A stretch of 64,000 nt of DNA from Frigoribacterium sp. SL97 (GTDB lineage Bacteria > Actinomycetota > Actinomycetes > Actinomycetales > Microbacteriaceae), in contig NZ_CP113062.1 in assembly GCF_026625765.1 (NCBI RefSeq), positions 744,001-808,000 of the forward strand. The letters run 5' to 3'. The notes under the pieces were generated by a model, which was given only the letters and a program-made list of their open reading frames with translations, searched no databases and was not told where the DNA came from. The translations under genes were made by a program, and so were the position numbers. Below are positions 41,173-50,600 of this stretch, piece after piece; position 1 is the first letter of the stretch; every line of letters begins with the position of its first letter.

Positions 41173-42405
41173 TCAGGCGGTCCGGGGCCAGTCCGTCGTC
41201 AGGTACGCCTCGACGGCACGGTTGCGGAACGCGTACGGCTTGCCCCGGCTCACCACCCCGCGCACCGTGTCGAGCCGTTGCGAGGTGGGCCCGAGCTGGG
41301 CGCCCGAGGCCAGGCCCATCGCCTCGGCGATGGCGTTCAGGGTGCGCTCTGCCGGGGGCAGCGACGCCATCGCCCGGAGGAACTCGTGCTCTCGTGGGGG
41401 GAGGCGGTTCAGGATGCGCTCGACGTGGGCCGACGCTTCGCCCTCGGCTCCGCGCCAGCCCGCCACGACGTCGTCCTCGGACACGACGGGTGCCGTCCCG
41501 ACGTTCCACGCCCGCTGCCCGGCGAGCTGGAACAGGAAGGGCTCTCCGCAGCTGAGGGCCGCGATGGCCCTGGCCGCCGCGGGGTCCATGCGGACGGTCT
41601 CGACGACGCCGTGTTCGCCCGGGGTCTCCCAGCCGGCGATCACGAACGGCTGGAGTGCTTCGAGGATGTCGCCCTCGTCGAGGGGGCCCAGCGTGGTGGT
41701 CCGGAACCGCCGGGCGAAGGTCGCCCCCTTGCGGGCACCCGCCATGTCCTCGAAGTCGGGGAGGCCCGTCAGGTAGACGGCGACGGGCAGGTGCCGGGAC
41801 ACGGTGCCTCCACCGGGGACGGCGACCTCGACCTCGTGCGAGAGGGTGTCGCCGAGCGCGATGAGGAGCTGCGAGAGGGCGGCCTCGTCGCCGATGTTCT
41901 GCACCTCGTCGACGTGGATCACGACGACGGCGTCCTGCTCGATCGCCGCCTGCCCGAGTTCGACGAGGAGTTCGAAGAGCGCCGTGAACGGCTCGGGGCC
42001 GTCGGCGCCGCGCGTCGTCACCGAGAAGCCGGTCACGGCCACCTGCTCGACCCTGGCGAGCAGGTCGAGCACGCCCCGACGGGTCGAGGCACGAAGCCCG
42101 GCGCCGTCGGCCAGACGCAGGACGGCGGAGGCGATGATCTTGAGCGGATCGGCCCCGGTGGGCATGCGCAGCTGAGGCGTGACCCAGTCGCCGACCTCGG
42201 CGGCGTCGCGGGCGATGCGTCGGACGAGGCTCGACTTGCCGGTGCCCGGTTCGCCGAGGATCGTCCGTCCGGTCTCGTACAGACCCGCACGTCGGCGGGG
42301 TCGCAGGACCTGGTGCCAGTCGCTCAGCTGCTCGGTTCGGCCGGCCCAGACGTCGGGGACGACGTCGGAGCCCGCCTGGAACGGGTTGGTGAGGGGAGAT
42401 CGCAC
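41173..42405 (-). CDS. AAA ATPase (Orc1/Cdc6-like, function unknown)
   Basis: 410 residues. Walker A GEPGTGKSSLVRRIA (about 51-65), Walker B VVVIHVDEVQNIGDE (about 160-174), sensor-like YLTGLPDF and an Arg-rich segment after it; the C-terminal 110 residues resemble a winged-helix (ILNRLPPREHEFLRAMASLPPAERTLNAIAEAMG...). This arrangement is seen in single-gene ATPases of mobile or regulatory type. No partner effector is adjacent. The GTG start sits three bases from a palindromic operator, so it lacks a ribosome binding site and may be leaderless. Its promoter region has two identical palindromes, unlike any other gene here. Confidence 0.75.
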   Translation of the reverse strand: MRSPLTNPFQAGSDVVPDVWAGRTEQLSDWHQVLRPRRRAGLYETGRTILGEPGTGKSSLVRRIARDAAEVGDWVTPQLRMPTGADPLKIIASAVLRLADGAGLRASTRRGVLDLLARVEQVAVTGFSVTTRGADGPEPFTALFELLVELGQAAIEQDAVVVIHVDEVQNIGDEAALSQLLIALGDTLSHEVEVAVPGGGTVSRHLPVAVYLTGLPDFEDMAGARKGATFARRFRTTTLGPLDEGDILEALQPFVIAGWETPGEHGVVETVRMDPAAARAIAALSCGEPFLFQLAGQRAWNVGTAPVVSEDDVVAGWRGAEGEASAHVERILNRLPPREHEFLRAMASLPPAERTLNAIAEAMGLASGAQLGPTSQRLDTVRGVVSRGKPYAFRNRAVEAYLTTDWPRTA

Positions 42406-42408
42406 GGT

Positions 42409-42451
42409 GATAAATTTATCAGACGGAGCTCCGGCCGGTGATAAATTTATC
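42409..42451. promoter_or_regulatory. Twin GATAAATTTATC palindromes before the AAA ATPase gene
   Basis: Two identical perfect 12-base palindromes lie at 42409-42420 and 42440-42451, 31 bases apart (about three helical turns). Between them is the palindrome CGGAGCTCCG at 42424-42433. They are the most AT-rich short sequence in this region and lie directly upstream of the GTG at 42405. They are likely binding sites for a dimeric repressor; the nearer copy would overlap a -10 region. Confidence 0.75.
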
Positions 42452-42489
42452 GACGACCTGGGACGAACGAGCCGACCTGGCTGAGCGGG

Positions 42490-43581
42490 TCAGCTCCGGG
42501 CGGCGGAGACGGCCTCGGGTCGCTCCGGCCGATCCGTCGCGCGCTTCTCGAGCCGTGCCTTGAGGCCCGCCACGGGGCGCTCCACGACCACCCAGCTGAC
42601 GATGCCCGCCGCGATCGAGACGACGACCGTCGTGACGGGCACCTCGGGGGCGCCGCCGTCCCTGAGCCACCAGCTGACCGGATAGTTCCAGAGGTACACC
42701 GCGTACGAGATGACGCCGAGCTTGACGAGCAGGCCGAGCCCCCGCGGCACGACCGTCCACTCCTTGAGCTTCCAGAGCACGAGGACGGTGCTGACGCCGA
42801 TGGCGGAACCACCCACGAGGTAGGTGACGAGGTGGTCCTTCGCCTCGGGCACGAGGGCCATGGCGACCAGCGCCACCGCGCCGACGACGGCCGCCCGAGC
42901 GGACCGGCGGCCGCCGACGAGGGCGTCGAGCCGTGGTTCGGCGAGCTTCGCCGCGGCGCCGACGACCATCGAGATGGTCCACGTCGTGGGGTAGTTGTAG
43001 ATCGTGCCGATGTCGTCACGATGCCAGGCCACCGTGGCGACCAGCAGGACGAGGAGGACGCCGGCGGTGACGGCGACGACGACGCGCAGCTTGCGGTAGC
43101 GGACGCCGACCAGGACGACGAGCGGCCACACGAGATAGAACTGTTCTTCGTTCGCCAGGGTCCACAGGTGGCTGAAGTTCGAGCTTCCGTGGTTGAACAG
43201 GGGGATGTTCATCGTGTACGTGAGGGCGACGCCGATGGTCCGGGGTACGAACCGGCGGGTGTCCGAGACGTCGAGCAGCCCCTCCATGACGACGAGGCCG
43301 ACCAGGACGAACAGCAGCGCCGGGATCAACCGGAAGAACCGGTTGCGGTAGAAGCGTCCGTAACGGATGCGACCGAAGCGTCGGACGTCGTCGGCGAGCA
43401 GACCGGTGATCAGGTAGCCGCTCAACGTGAAGAACACGACCACCCCGACGATGCCCGCGCCCCCGAAGTGGTCGGGCCACGAGTGTCTCAGCAGCACGAG
43501 CAGGATCGCGGCTCCGCGCAGCAGGTCGAGCCCCTGGATGCGACGGTGGACGGGGACGGAGGGCAGGGGCGTCGCGGTCAT
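42490..43581 (-). CDS. Acyltransferase family 3 membrane protein (OafA/YrhL-like)
   Basis: 363 residues, about 10 membrane helices. The start RRIQGLDLLRGAAILLVLLRHSW contains the family R..LD.LRG...L.V...H pattern with catalytic-type His, and VVVFFTLSGYLITGLL is the second family block. Such enzymes O-acylate sugars of surface polysaccharides. ATG 43581 is used; the open frame extending to 44463 overlaps the next gene. It shares a four-base overlap with that gene. Confidence 0.9.
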   Translation of the reverse strand: MTATPLPSVPVHRRIQGLDLLRGAAILLVLLRHSWPDHFGGAGIVGVVVFFTLSGYLITGLLADDVRRFGRIRYGRFYRNRFFRLIPALLFVLVGLVVMEGLLDVSDTRRFVPRTIGVALTYTMNIPLFNHGSSNFSHLWTLANEEQFYLVWPLVVLVGVRYRKLRVVVAVTAGVLLVLLVATVAWHRDDIGTIYNYPTTWTISMVVGAAAKLAEPRLDALVGGRRSARAAVVGAVALVAMALVPEAKDHLVTYLVGGSAIGVSTVLVLWKLKEWTVVPRGLGLLVKLGVISYAVYLWNYPVSWWLRDGGAPEVPVTTVVVSIAAGIVSWVVVERPVAGLKARLEKRATDRPERPEAVSAARS

Positions 43582-44609
43582 GGCTGCCCTTTCGGGGAGG
43601 AGGACGTCCGGCGGGCCGGCCAGGCGTAGAGACCGGCGACGAGCCGCGACCGGCGGGAGAGGCGCGCCATCACCCACGGGGCCGTGAGGCCGGCGGTCAG
43701 CAAGGCGACGATCATCAGGGTGCCCTGGTGGAGGCCGATCAGACCGAGGGCGTGGACCCCGAGGGTGACGACGATCCAATGGGTCGTGTAGTAGACGATG
43801 GAATCTCGGCCCATGGCGCTCAGCCCCCGCCCCAGCAGGGTCGGCGCGAGTCGGCCGCCGAGGGGCACGGCGACCACGACGAGCCCGACCACGCCGACCG
43901 CGGCCACGAGGTCGTATCGCAGACCGGGCAGTTGCGTCGACGCGATCGCGGTGCCCAGGGCGGCGACGGCACCCAGGGCGATCACGATGCGACGTCGGGC
44001 CAGGGACTCGAACACGTCCTGGTGTCGGGCTGCCGCGTCCCCGAGGAAGAAGAACGCAAGCAGGAAGGTCACGCGGGTCCAGCCGTCGCCGTCGTGTACG
44101 ACGACGCTGACCACGAGCAGCAGGGGCACCGCCGCCGAGCGGGCCGCAGGGGGGATGACGAGGGAGACCACGTAGAAAGCCAGCAGGTACGCGAGGTACC
44201 AGGTGTACGTCGTGGGGGAGAGGACCAGCTCGACGAGTCGACCGGGGCCGTAGTTGCCGTCGCCGGCCACCGAGCTGCCCGCCCAGAGGAACACGACGAT
44301 GACGGTCGTCCAGACCGCCCAGGGCCAGGCGATGTGCCTCAGCTTGCCGACGAGGTACGTCCCGGGTGGTTTCCGCAAGGAGCGGGCCAGCAACAGGCCC
44401 GAGCAGAACATCAGGGTGGGGATGCGGAAGGGCGCCAGGGCGTCGTTGAGCACGACGGCCCACCCGGGCGCGGCCACGGAGTCGACCTTCAGGGCGATCA
44501 CGACGTGGTAGAAGACGACGAGCAGGACGGCGAGCCCGCGCGTCACGTCGACCCAGTGCAGTCGACCGGGGCGTGCGACGACCGGTGTCGAGGGTCCCAC
44601 GGCCGTCAT
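43578..44609 (-). CDS. Acyltransferase family 3 membrane protein, second copy
   Basis: 343 residues, about 10 membrane helices. It begins RLHWVDVTRGLAVLLVVFYHVVIALKVDS, the other common acyltransferase-3 form with a His in the first helix, and has LAPFRIPTLMFCSGLLLARSL. It is a different subfamily from its neighbour, resembling fucose 4-O-acetylase/OpgC-type proteins. Start ATG 44609 overlaps the glycosyltransferase stop; all three minus-strand genes form one operon. It probably adds acetyl groups to polysaccharide (inference). Confidence 0.88.
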   Translation of the reverse strand: MTAVGPSTPVVARPGRLHWVDVTRGLAVLLVVFYHVVIALKVDSVAAPGWAVVLNDALAPFRIPTLMFCSGLLLARSLRKPPGTYLVGKLRHIAWPWAVWTTVIVVFLWAGSSVAGDGNYGPGRLVELVLSPTTYTWYLAYLLAFYVVSLVIPPAARSAAVPLLLVVSVVVHDGDGWTRVTFLLAFFFLGDAAARHQDVFESLARRRIVIALGAVAALGTAIASTQLPGLRYDLVAAVGVVGLVVVAVPLGGRLAPTLLGRGLSAMGRDSIVYYTTHWIVVTLGVHALGLIGLHQGTLMIVALLTAGLTAPWVMARLSRRSRLVAGLYAWPARRTSSSPKGQP

Positions 44610-45553
44610 GACGGGGCTCCCGGTGACGTGCGTCGTCGACGCAGCTCGGTCGCCACGATCCGTCGCCCCTCGAGGACGGCCCGCAGTCCGACGAGCAGCG
44701 TGCCCGGTGACCGGACGAACTGGCGCCGCCCGCCCTGCAGCAGCACCTCCCACGCGATGCGGGGGGTCAGTCGGCGCCACCGGCGGAGGTCGTCGTCGCC
44801 GAGGTGCTTCGCGGCGAACAGCAGCCGGTTGCGGATGTTGTACCGGTAGTACCCCGCCGATTTCGCCTGCCCCGACCGGTCGGCCCCGCCGTCGGTCTGC
44901 GTGCCGCCCTCGGCGTGGACGACGGTGACGTCGTCGAGCAGCCGCAGCGCGCCTCCCGAACCGACGACGCGACGCGACAGGTCGACGTCCTCCCAGTACA
45001 GGAAGTAGTCGTCGTCGAAGCCGCCGCAGCGCTGCCAGAGGTCGTCGCTCAGCACGAGGCAGGCGCCGCTCAGCCACTCCTCGACGCGGGCGCCGGGCAG
45101 CCGTCGTCGCCGCGAGCGGATGCGGCCGTCGTCGAGGTACAGGTCGCTGCCCGCCGACCAGACGCTGCCGTCGGGGCGCAGCACGGTCGGCGCGCTCATC
45201 GTCAGCGGGTCGGACGAGGAGGCGCGGTGCAGGGCGGCGAGGGCTCCCGCGTCCGCGACGGCGTCCGGGTTGAGCAGCACGTGGTGACGCGCCCCGGCCT
45301 CACGGGCCCGGGCGACGCCGAGGTTCACGCCGGTGCCGAAGCCCTCGTTGCCGTCGGGCGCGACGAGGTGCCAGCCCTCGGCCGCGGCGAGCTCGCTCAC
45401 GCGGGCGCGCTCGGCCGCTCCCGACCAGTTGTCGACGACGACCACGACGAGGCCCTCCGTCGACCGCGAGACGGGCGCGAGGTTCTGGCGCAGCAGGTCG
45501 GTCGAACCGTAGTTGACGACGACCACCGAGAGGCCGGCGAGCGACTCACCCAC
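44606..45553 (-). CDS. Glycosyltransferase family 2 (rhamnosyltransferase-like)
   Basis: 315 residues (321 if GTG 45571 is used). GT-A fold: SVVVVNYGSTDLLRQNLAP, GNEGFGTGVNLGVARA, a donor-binding LNPDA in place of DXD, and FDDDYFLYWEDVDLSRRV, as in WbbL-type rhamnosyltransferases. GTG 45553 is preferred because a GGGGGAC stretch lies before it; the longer form has a GGAGGCGCGG word on the opposite strand there and no site. First gene of a minus-strand operon with two acyltransferases. Confidence 0.88.
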   Translation of the reverse strand: MGESLAGLSVVVVNYGSTDLLRQNLAPVSRSTEGLVVVVVDNWSGAAERARVSELAAAEGWHLVAPDGNEGFGTGVNLGVARAREAGARHHVLLNPDAVADAGALAALHRASSSDPLTMSAPTVLRPDGSVWSAGSDLYLDDGRIRSRRRRLPGARVEEWLSGACLVLSDDLWQRCGGFDDDYFLYWEDVDLSRRVVGSGGALRLLDDVTVVHAEGGTQTDGGADRSGQAKSAGYYRYNIRNRLLFAAKHLGDDDLRRWRRLTPRIAWEVLLQGGRRQFVRSPGTLLVGLRAVLEGRRIVATELRRRRTSPGAPS

Positions 45554-45629
45554 GGTTCGTCCCCCGTCCACCCGCAGGAGGCGCGGTGCAGGGCCCGTCG
45601 CCCCTCACCGACCTGACATGCTGGGGGCC

Positions 45630-46631
45630 GTGACGACCGACCCGACCACGCCGCGCCTCCTGACCATCGCCGTGTTGACCTTCCGCCGGCCGCGCGATCT
45701 CGACGCGGTGCTGCCGCTGCTCGTCGAGCAGGCCCGCAGCGTCCGCGGACGCGGCGTCGAGGCGCGCGTGCTCGTCGTCGACAACGACGCGAGCGGATCG
45801 GGCCGTGGACGCGTCGAGGCGGCGGCGCTCGCGGCGGCCGACCCGGGCGACGGTGCCGGACCCGTGACGGTCGACTACGTCGTCGAGGCCACGCCGGGCA
45901 TCGCCTCGGCCCGCAACCGTGCGCTCGCCGAGAGCGGCGACGGCGACGTGCTGGTCTTCATCGACGACGACGAGCGGCCGTCCGACGGGTGGCTGGGCGC
46001 CCTGGTCTCCCTGCAGGCCGAGACGGGTGCCGCGGCCGTCGTCGGTCCCGTGCGCAGCGAGTACGAGGTCGAGCCCGAGCCCTTCATCGTCGAGGGACGC
46101 TTCTTCGTGCGACGCCGGCTCGCGACCGGCACGCCCGTCGACGTCGCCGCCACCAACAACCTGCTGCTCGACCTCGTCGAGGTGCGTCGCCAGGGCCTGG
46201 CCTTCGACGTGGCCCTCGGCCAGCTCGGCGGTGAGGACACCCTGTTCACCCGCAGCCTGGTCGCCGGTGGCGGCACGATCCTGTGGTGCGCCGAGGCGGT
46301 CGTCACGGACGTCGTCCCCGCCCACCGCGTCACGCGGCGATGGGTCGTGCGGCGTGCCTACAGCAGCGGCAACGGTTGGAGCCTCACCTCGGTGATGCTG
46401 TCCGCGCGAGGGGCCTCGCGACTGTCCACGCGCCTCCGGCTCTCGGCCAAGGGCGGCGTGCGCGTCGTCGGCGGGCTGGGCCGGTACGCGGTCGGCACGG
46501 TGACCCGCCCCCTCGGTCGACGGTCGCTGGGGCAACGCGCTCGCGGCATCCGGACGATGGCCCGGGGCGCCGGCATGGTGGCGGGTGCGTGGGGCGCGGG
46601 GTACCGGGAGTACGGCCGCGTCGACGGCTGA
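45630..46631 (+). CDS. Glycosyltransferase family 2
   Basis: 333 residues from GTG 45630 (an ATG 12 bases upstream is also possible). The GT-A signs are LTIAVLTFRRPRDLDAVLPLL, VLVVDNDAS, ASARNRALAES, VLVFIDDDERPSDGWL (DXD-type metal site) and GGEDTLFTRSL. No membrane helix is clear, although the C-terminal part is basic and could be peripheral. It stands alone on the plus strand, divergent from the previous group and convergent with the next. An ACCGCGCCTCC-type word (45650-45660) lies in its first codons. Confidence 0.88.
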   Translation: MTTDPTTPRLLTIAVLTFRRPRDLDAVLPLLVEQARSVRGRGVEARVLVVDNDASGSGRGRVEAAALAAADPGDGAGPVTVDYVVEATPGIASARNRALAESGDGDVLVFIDDDERPSDGWLGALVSLQAETGAAAVVGPVRSEYEVEPEPFIVEGRFFVRRRLATGTPVDVAATNNLLLDLVEVRRQGLAFDVALGQLGGEDTLFTRSLVAGGGTILWCAEAVVTDVVPAHRVTRRWVVRRAYSSGNGWSLTSVMLSARGASRLSTRLRLSAKGGVRVVGGLGRYAVGTVTRPLGRRSLGQRARGIRTMARGAGMVAGAWGAGYREYGRVDG

Positions 46632-46633
46632 GC

Positions 46634-47698
46634 TCACGGGCGCGCCCGGCGTCCGCCGACGGCACGTCGACCACGGGTCGCGGCGATCGCCCGACGGTAG
46701 GCCGCGACGTGTGCCTCGCCCGCGCGGTCCCAGTCGCGGGCCGACAGGTCGGGGCGCGCGTCGTCGTCGAGCCGCGAGGCCGCGTCGAGCGCGTGCTCGA
46801 CGTCGTCGGGACCGAGTTCGTCGGCGTACTGCCGGACCCAGTCGGCGCCGACCTCGTCGGCCAGGCGGGCGTTGACCTCGTTGGCGGGTACGAGCACGGG
46901 CCGGCCGAGCGACAGCGCCGTCAGCACCCCGCCCGAGTTGTGCATCTCGCGGTAGGGCAGCACGACCAGCTCGGCCCGGCGCACCACGTCGATGAGGTCC
47001 TCGTCGTCGAGGAAACGCAGGTCGAGGCTGACCCGGGGATCGTCGGCCGCGAGCTGCTCGAGCCCGTGGGCGAGCTCGGGCGTCGAGGGCTTGCCGGCGG
47101 CGTGCAGCCTCCGGTCGTCGCCCCGGACGCCTCGGAAGGCCCGGACGAGGCCGTCGACCCCCTTGTAGCGGCGGATGAAGCCGAAGTACGACACCCGGCC
47201 TGCCTCGCGCGACGGCCACGGCCAGCGGGCGAACCAGTCGACGTAGTGGCCGTGGGGGATGAGCGCGCCGAGTGCGTCGGCGTGCTCGGGCGTCTCGTCG
47301 TTCAGCCGCACCCAGAGCGCGGTGCGTCGCTCGATCCAGCGCAACAGGACGCGCTCGCGCCGGGAGATGCCGCTCGGCAGCTCGAGGTTGTGCTCGGTGC
47401 GGACGATCGGGGTGCGCGTCAGCCGCAGCTTCGTCACCAGGGCGACGGTCAACGCCTGACGCACGAGCGCCTTGAGCGGGCTCTGCCCCGAGACGAGGAT
47501 CTCGGGCCAGTGCACGTGGAAGACGTCGTAGCGGCCCAGCAGGGCGCCCTTCCAGTCGAAGGTGCGCACCTCCACCCCGGGCACCGCGCCGACGGCGTCC
47601 CGGAGCATCACGAGGTAGGGGTTCGTCGTCGGGCGCGGTCGCGGGAACGACTGCTGGACGACGAGCCTGCTCGCGTGCTCCGGGGCGGCGTCGGTCAC
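46634..47698 (-). CDS. Glycosyltransferase (GT-B, GT4/GumK-like)
   Basis: 354 residues. It starts LVVQQSFPRPRPTTNPYLVML, has DVFHVHWPEILVSG and TRTPIVRTEHNLELPSG in the first half, and a second half with VSYFGFIRRYKGVDGLVRAF, VVLPYREMHNSGGVLTALSLGRPVLVPANEV. These patterns resemble beta-mannosyl/galactosyl transferases of exopolysaccharide loci. Start GTG 47698 overlaps the stop of the giant surface protein gene, so it is the second gene of that operon. Confidence 0.85.
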   Translation of the reverse strand: MTDAAPEHASRLVVQQSFPRPRPTTNPYLVMLRDAVGAVPGVEVRTFDWKGALLGRYDVFHVHWPEILVSGQSPLKALVRQALTVALVTKLRLTRTPIVRTEHNLELPSGISRRERVLLRWIERRTALWVRLNDETPEHADALGALIPHGHYVDWFARWPWPSREAGRVSYFGFIRRYKGVDGLVRAFRGVRGDDRRLHAAGKPSTPELAHGLEQLAADDPRVSLDLRFLDDEDLIDVVRRAELVVLPYREMHNSGGVLTALSLGRPVLVPANEVNARLADEVGADWVRQYADELGPDDVEHALDAASRLDDDARPDLSARDWDRAGEAHVAAYRRAIAATRGRRAVGGRRARP

Positions 47699-50600
47699 GG
47701 CTTGAAGACGCTCAGGTCGTCGAACGAGACCGTCTGCGGGGCGTTGGTGGTGCTTCCCGAGGCGTAGGCGCCGAGGGCGACCCAGCCGGGTGCCTGCAGG
47801 CCGGCGAAGGTGTCGGTTGCCGACACCGTCCACGCGGTCGGCTCGGCCGTGCCGTCGGCCCAGACCTTCGCACGGATGGTCGTCGTGCCGGTGCCGCTGA
47901 CCTCGAGTCGGACGTTCAGCTTCGCGCCCGGTGCGACCTTGCCGGGGACCAGGGTCTCGGCGGCGAGGTTCGTCCCCGAGGTCGATCCCTTGAAGGCCGT
48001 GAGGCCCACGACGACGGTGCCGTCGGGACGGTAGCGCATCGACGCCCGGTACTCGGTGTTCGCCGCGACCTTGCGCCCGGTGACGTAGACGTAGGTCCCT
48101 CCGCCGGTGGCCACCTTGTCGAGGCTGACGCTGGTGCGGAGGTCGGCGTCCGTCGTGCTGACCCCGGTCAGGGCCATCGACGTGTTCCAGCCGGCCGCCC
48201 CGAGGTACTGGGTGCCGACGCCGCCGGCCACCGAGTACTGCGAGGCCTGACCCGTCCTGGTCCAGCTGCCGCCGACCTCCGCCGTGCCCCAGCCGCCCGT
48301 CACCGAGCGTCCGAAGCCGTCCTTGACCGCGGCCGTGACCACGGGAGGCGCGGTGACCGTCACCGTGGAGGTGCGGGTCGCGGTGGCTCCCTTGTCGTCG
48401 GTCACCGTGAGGGTCACGGTGTAGGTGCCGCCGACGGCATAGTCGTGGGCCGCCGTGCTGCCGGTCGCCGTGCCTCCGTCGCCGAAGTCCCAGGCGTACG
48501 CCGTGACGGTGCCGTCGGAGTCGGTCGAGGCGCGTCCGTCGGTCGACACCGAGAGGGCCTTGGTCGACGTCGTGAACGAGGCCGTCGGAGCAGCGTTCGG
48601 GATCGGCGCGACGGTCACGCTGCCGGTCGAGGTGCCCGTGGCGCCCTTGTCGTCGGTCACGGTGAGGGTCACCGTGTAGGTGCCGGCCGCCGCGTAGGTG
48701 TGCGCGGCCGTCCTGCCCGTGGCCGTCCCTCCGTCACCGAACGTCCAGGCGTAGGCCGCGACGGTGCCGTCGGGGTCGGTCGACGCGGTGGCGTCGGTCG
48801 AGACGGCCAGTCCCGTGGCGGCGCTCGTGAACGAGGCCGTCGGGGCCACGTTCACCGGGGGAGCCGGGGCGACCGTGACCGTCCCCGTCGAGGTGCCGGT
48901 GGCACCCTCGGTGTCCGTCACGACGAGCGTCACCGTGTAGGTGCCGGCAGCGGCGTAGGTGTGGTTCGCGGTCGGGCCCGTCGCGGCGACGGTGCCGTCA
49001 CCGAAGTCCCAGCGGTACGACGCGACGGTGCCGTCGGAGTCGGTCGAGGTGCTCGCGTCCACGGCGACGGCCAGGTGGTCGACCACCGAGGTGAACGAGG
49101 CGGTCGGTGCCGCGTTGACCCGGGGCGCCGTCACGGTGACGGTGGCCGTCGACGTGCCGACGGCTCCCTGGTCGTCCGTCACGGTGAGGGTCACGGTGTA
49201 GGTGCCCCCCGCGGCGTAGGTGTGCGAGGGGGCGGCGCCGCTGGCCGGGGCGCTCCCGTCGCCGAAGTCCCAGCCGTACGAGGCGATCGTCCCGTCGCGG
49301 TCGACCGAGGTGCGGCCGTCGAAGGCGACGCCGAGACCGGTGGGCGACGAGGTGAAGGCCGCCGTGGGCGCGGCGTTCGGCTTGTTCGCACCGAGCGCGT
49401 AGTGCTGCGCGACCGTCGTGGCGTCGAGGGGTCGGGCGTAGACCGCGGCCTCGTCGAGGCTCCCGGCCCAGTAGCCCGAACCCGAGTTCCACGAGCTGTC
49501 GCCGCCGAGGCGCCAGAACCCGCGGTAGCCGTCCGAGGCCGTGGTCGGGTTCGACCCGACCTGGGCGCCGTCAACGTAGAGCTTCATGCCGTCCGAGCCC
49601 TGCGTGGCGACCACGTGGTGCCAACGGCCGTCGTTGTAGCTCGCCGTGCTGCTCGCGAGGTTCATCCGACCGGTCCAGTTGCCGAACTGCAGGCGACCGT
49701 CCTGCTCCATGTACACGTGGCGGTCGTAGTTGCCGCTGTAGCCGGTCTGCTGGTTGCCGAAGCCGATCAGCTTGCCACCCGAGGTCGTGGTCGTGTTGAA
49801 CCAGGTCTCGAGCGTGTAGTTGTTCGGGGTGTCGTACGAGGTGGTGGTCGCGACGCCGGCGTCCTGGCCGTTGAACGTCGCCGACTGCCCGGAACCGCCG
49901 ACAGCGGGCGTGCCGCCGGTGCCCACGCCCCCGGCGACGACGCCGTTGGTGCCCACGGGCGACGAGTCGGCCGAGACGGTGGAGGCGTCCCCGTCGAGGC
50001 GGAAGTACGCCTCGGGGTCGTCCTGGAACACCCGGGCGCCGTAGGCGTCGGCCGGGGCCTTGGGCAGCTTGCTCGTGCGACCCGAGGCGACCCACTGGCC
50101 GTCGACCTGCTTGGCGCTCAGGGCGGCCGGGTACACGGAGACGTCGTCGATGTCGCCCTGGAAGTACGGGGCGCCGTCCCAGTTGTTGTCACCGCCGATG
50201 CGCCAGTAGCCCGTGTAGTCCTGGGCACCCGTCGTCCCGGCGTCGGTCGCGACCTTCTTGCCGTCGACGTAGAAGGACTGGCCGGCCGAGCTCAGCGTCC
50301 CCACCACCTGGTGCCATTGGCCGTCGTTCAGAGCCGTGGGGCTGGTGATGATCCTGCTCGCGTTCGGGTACACGCCGAACGACACGCGGCCCCGCGGGTC
50401 CATGTACAGGTGCCGGTCGTACGAGTTCGAGTTGCCGGTGCGGCTGCTGCCGAAGCCGACGATCTTGCCACCCGTGGTCGACGTCGTGCGGAACCAGGCC
50501 TCGACCGAGAAGGTCTGCGGGCCCGCGATGGCGGAGGTCGTCGACGCGAGGCCCGTGGCCGTGCCCGAGAAGGTGCTGGCGCCGTCGGCGTCGGTCGTGG

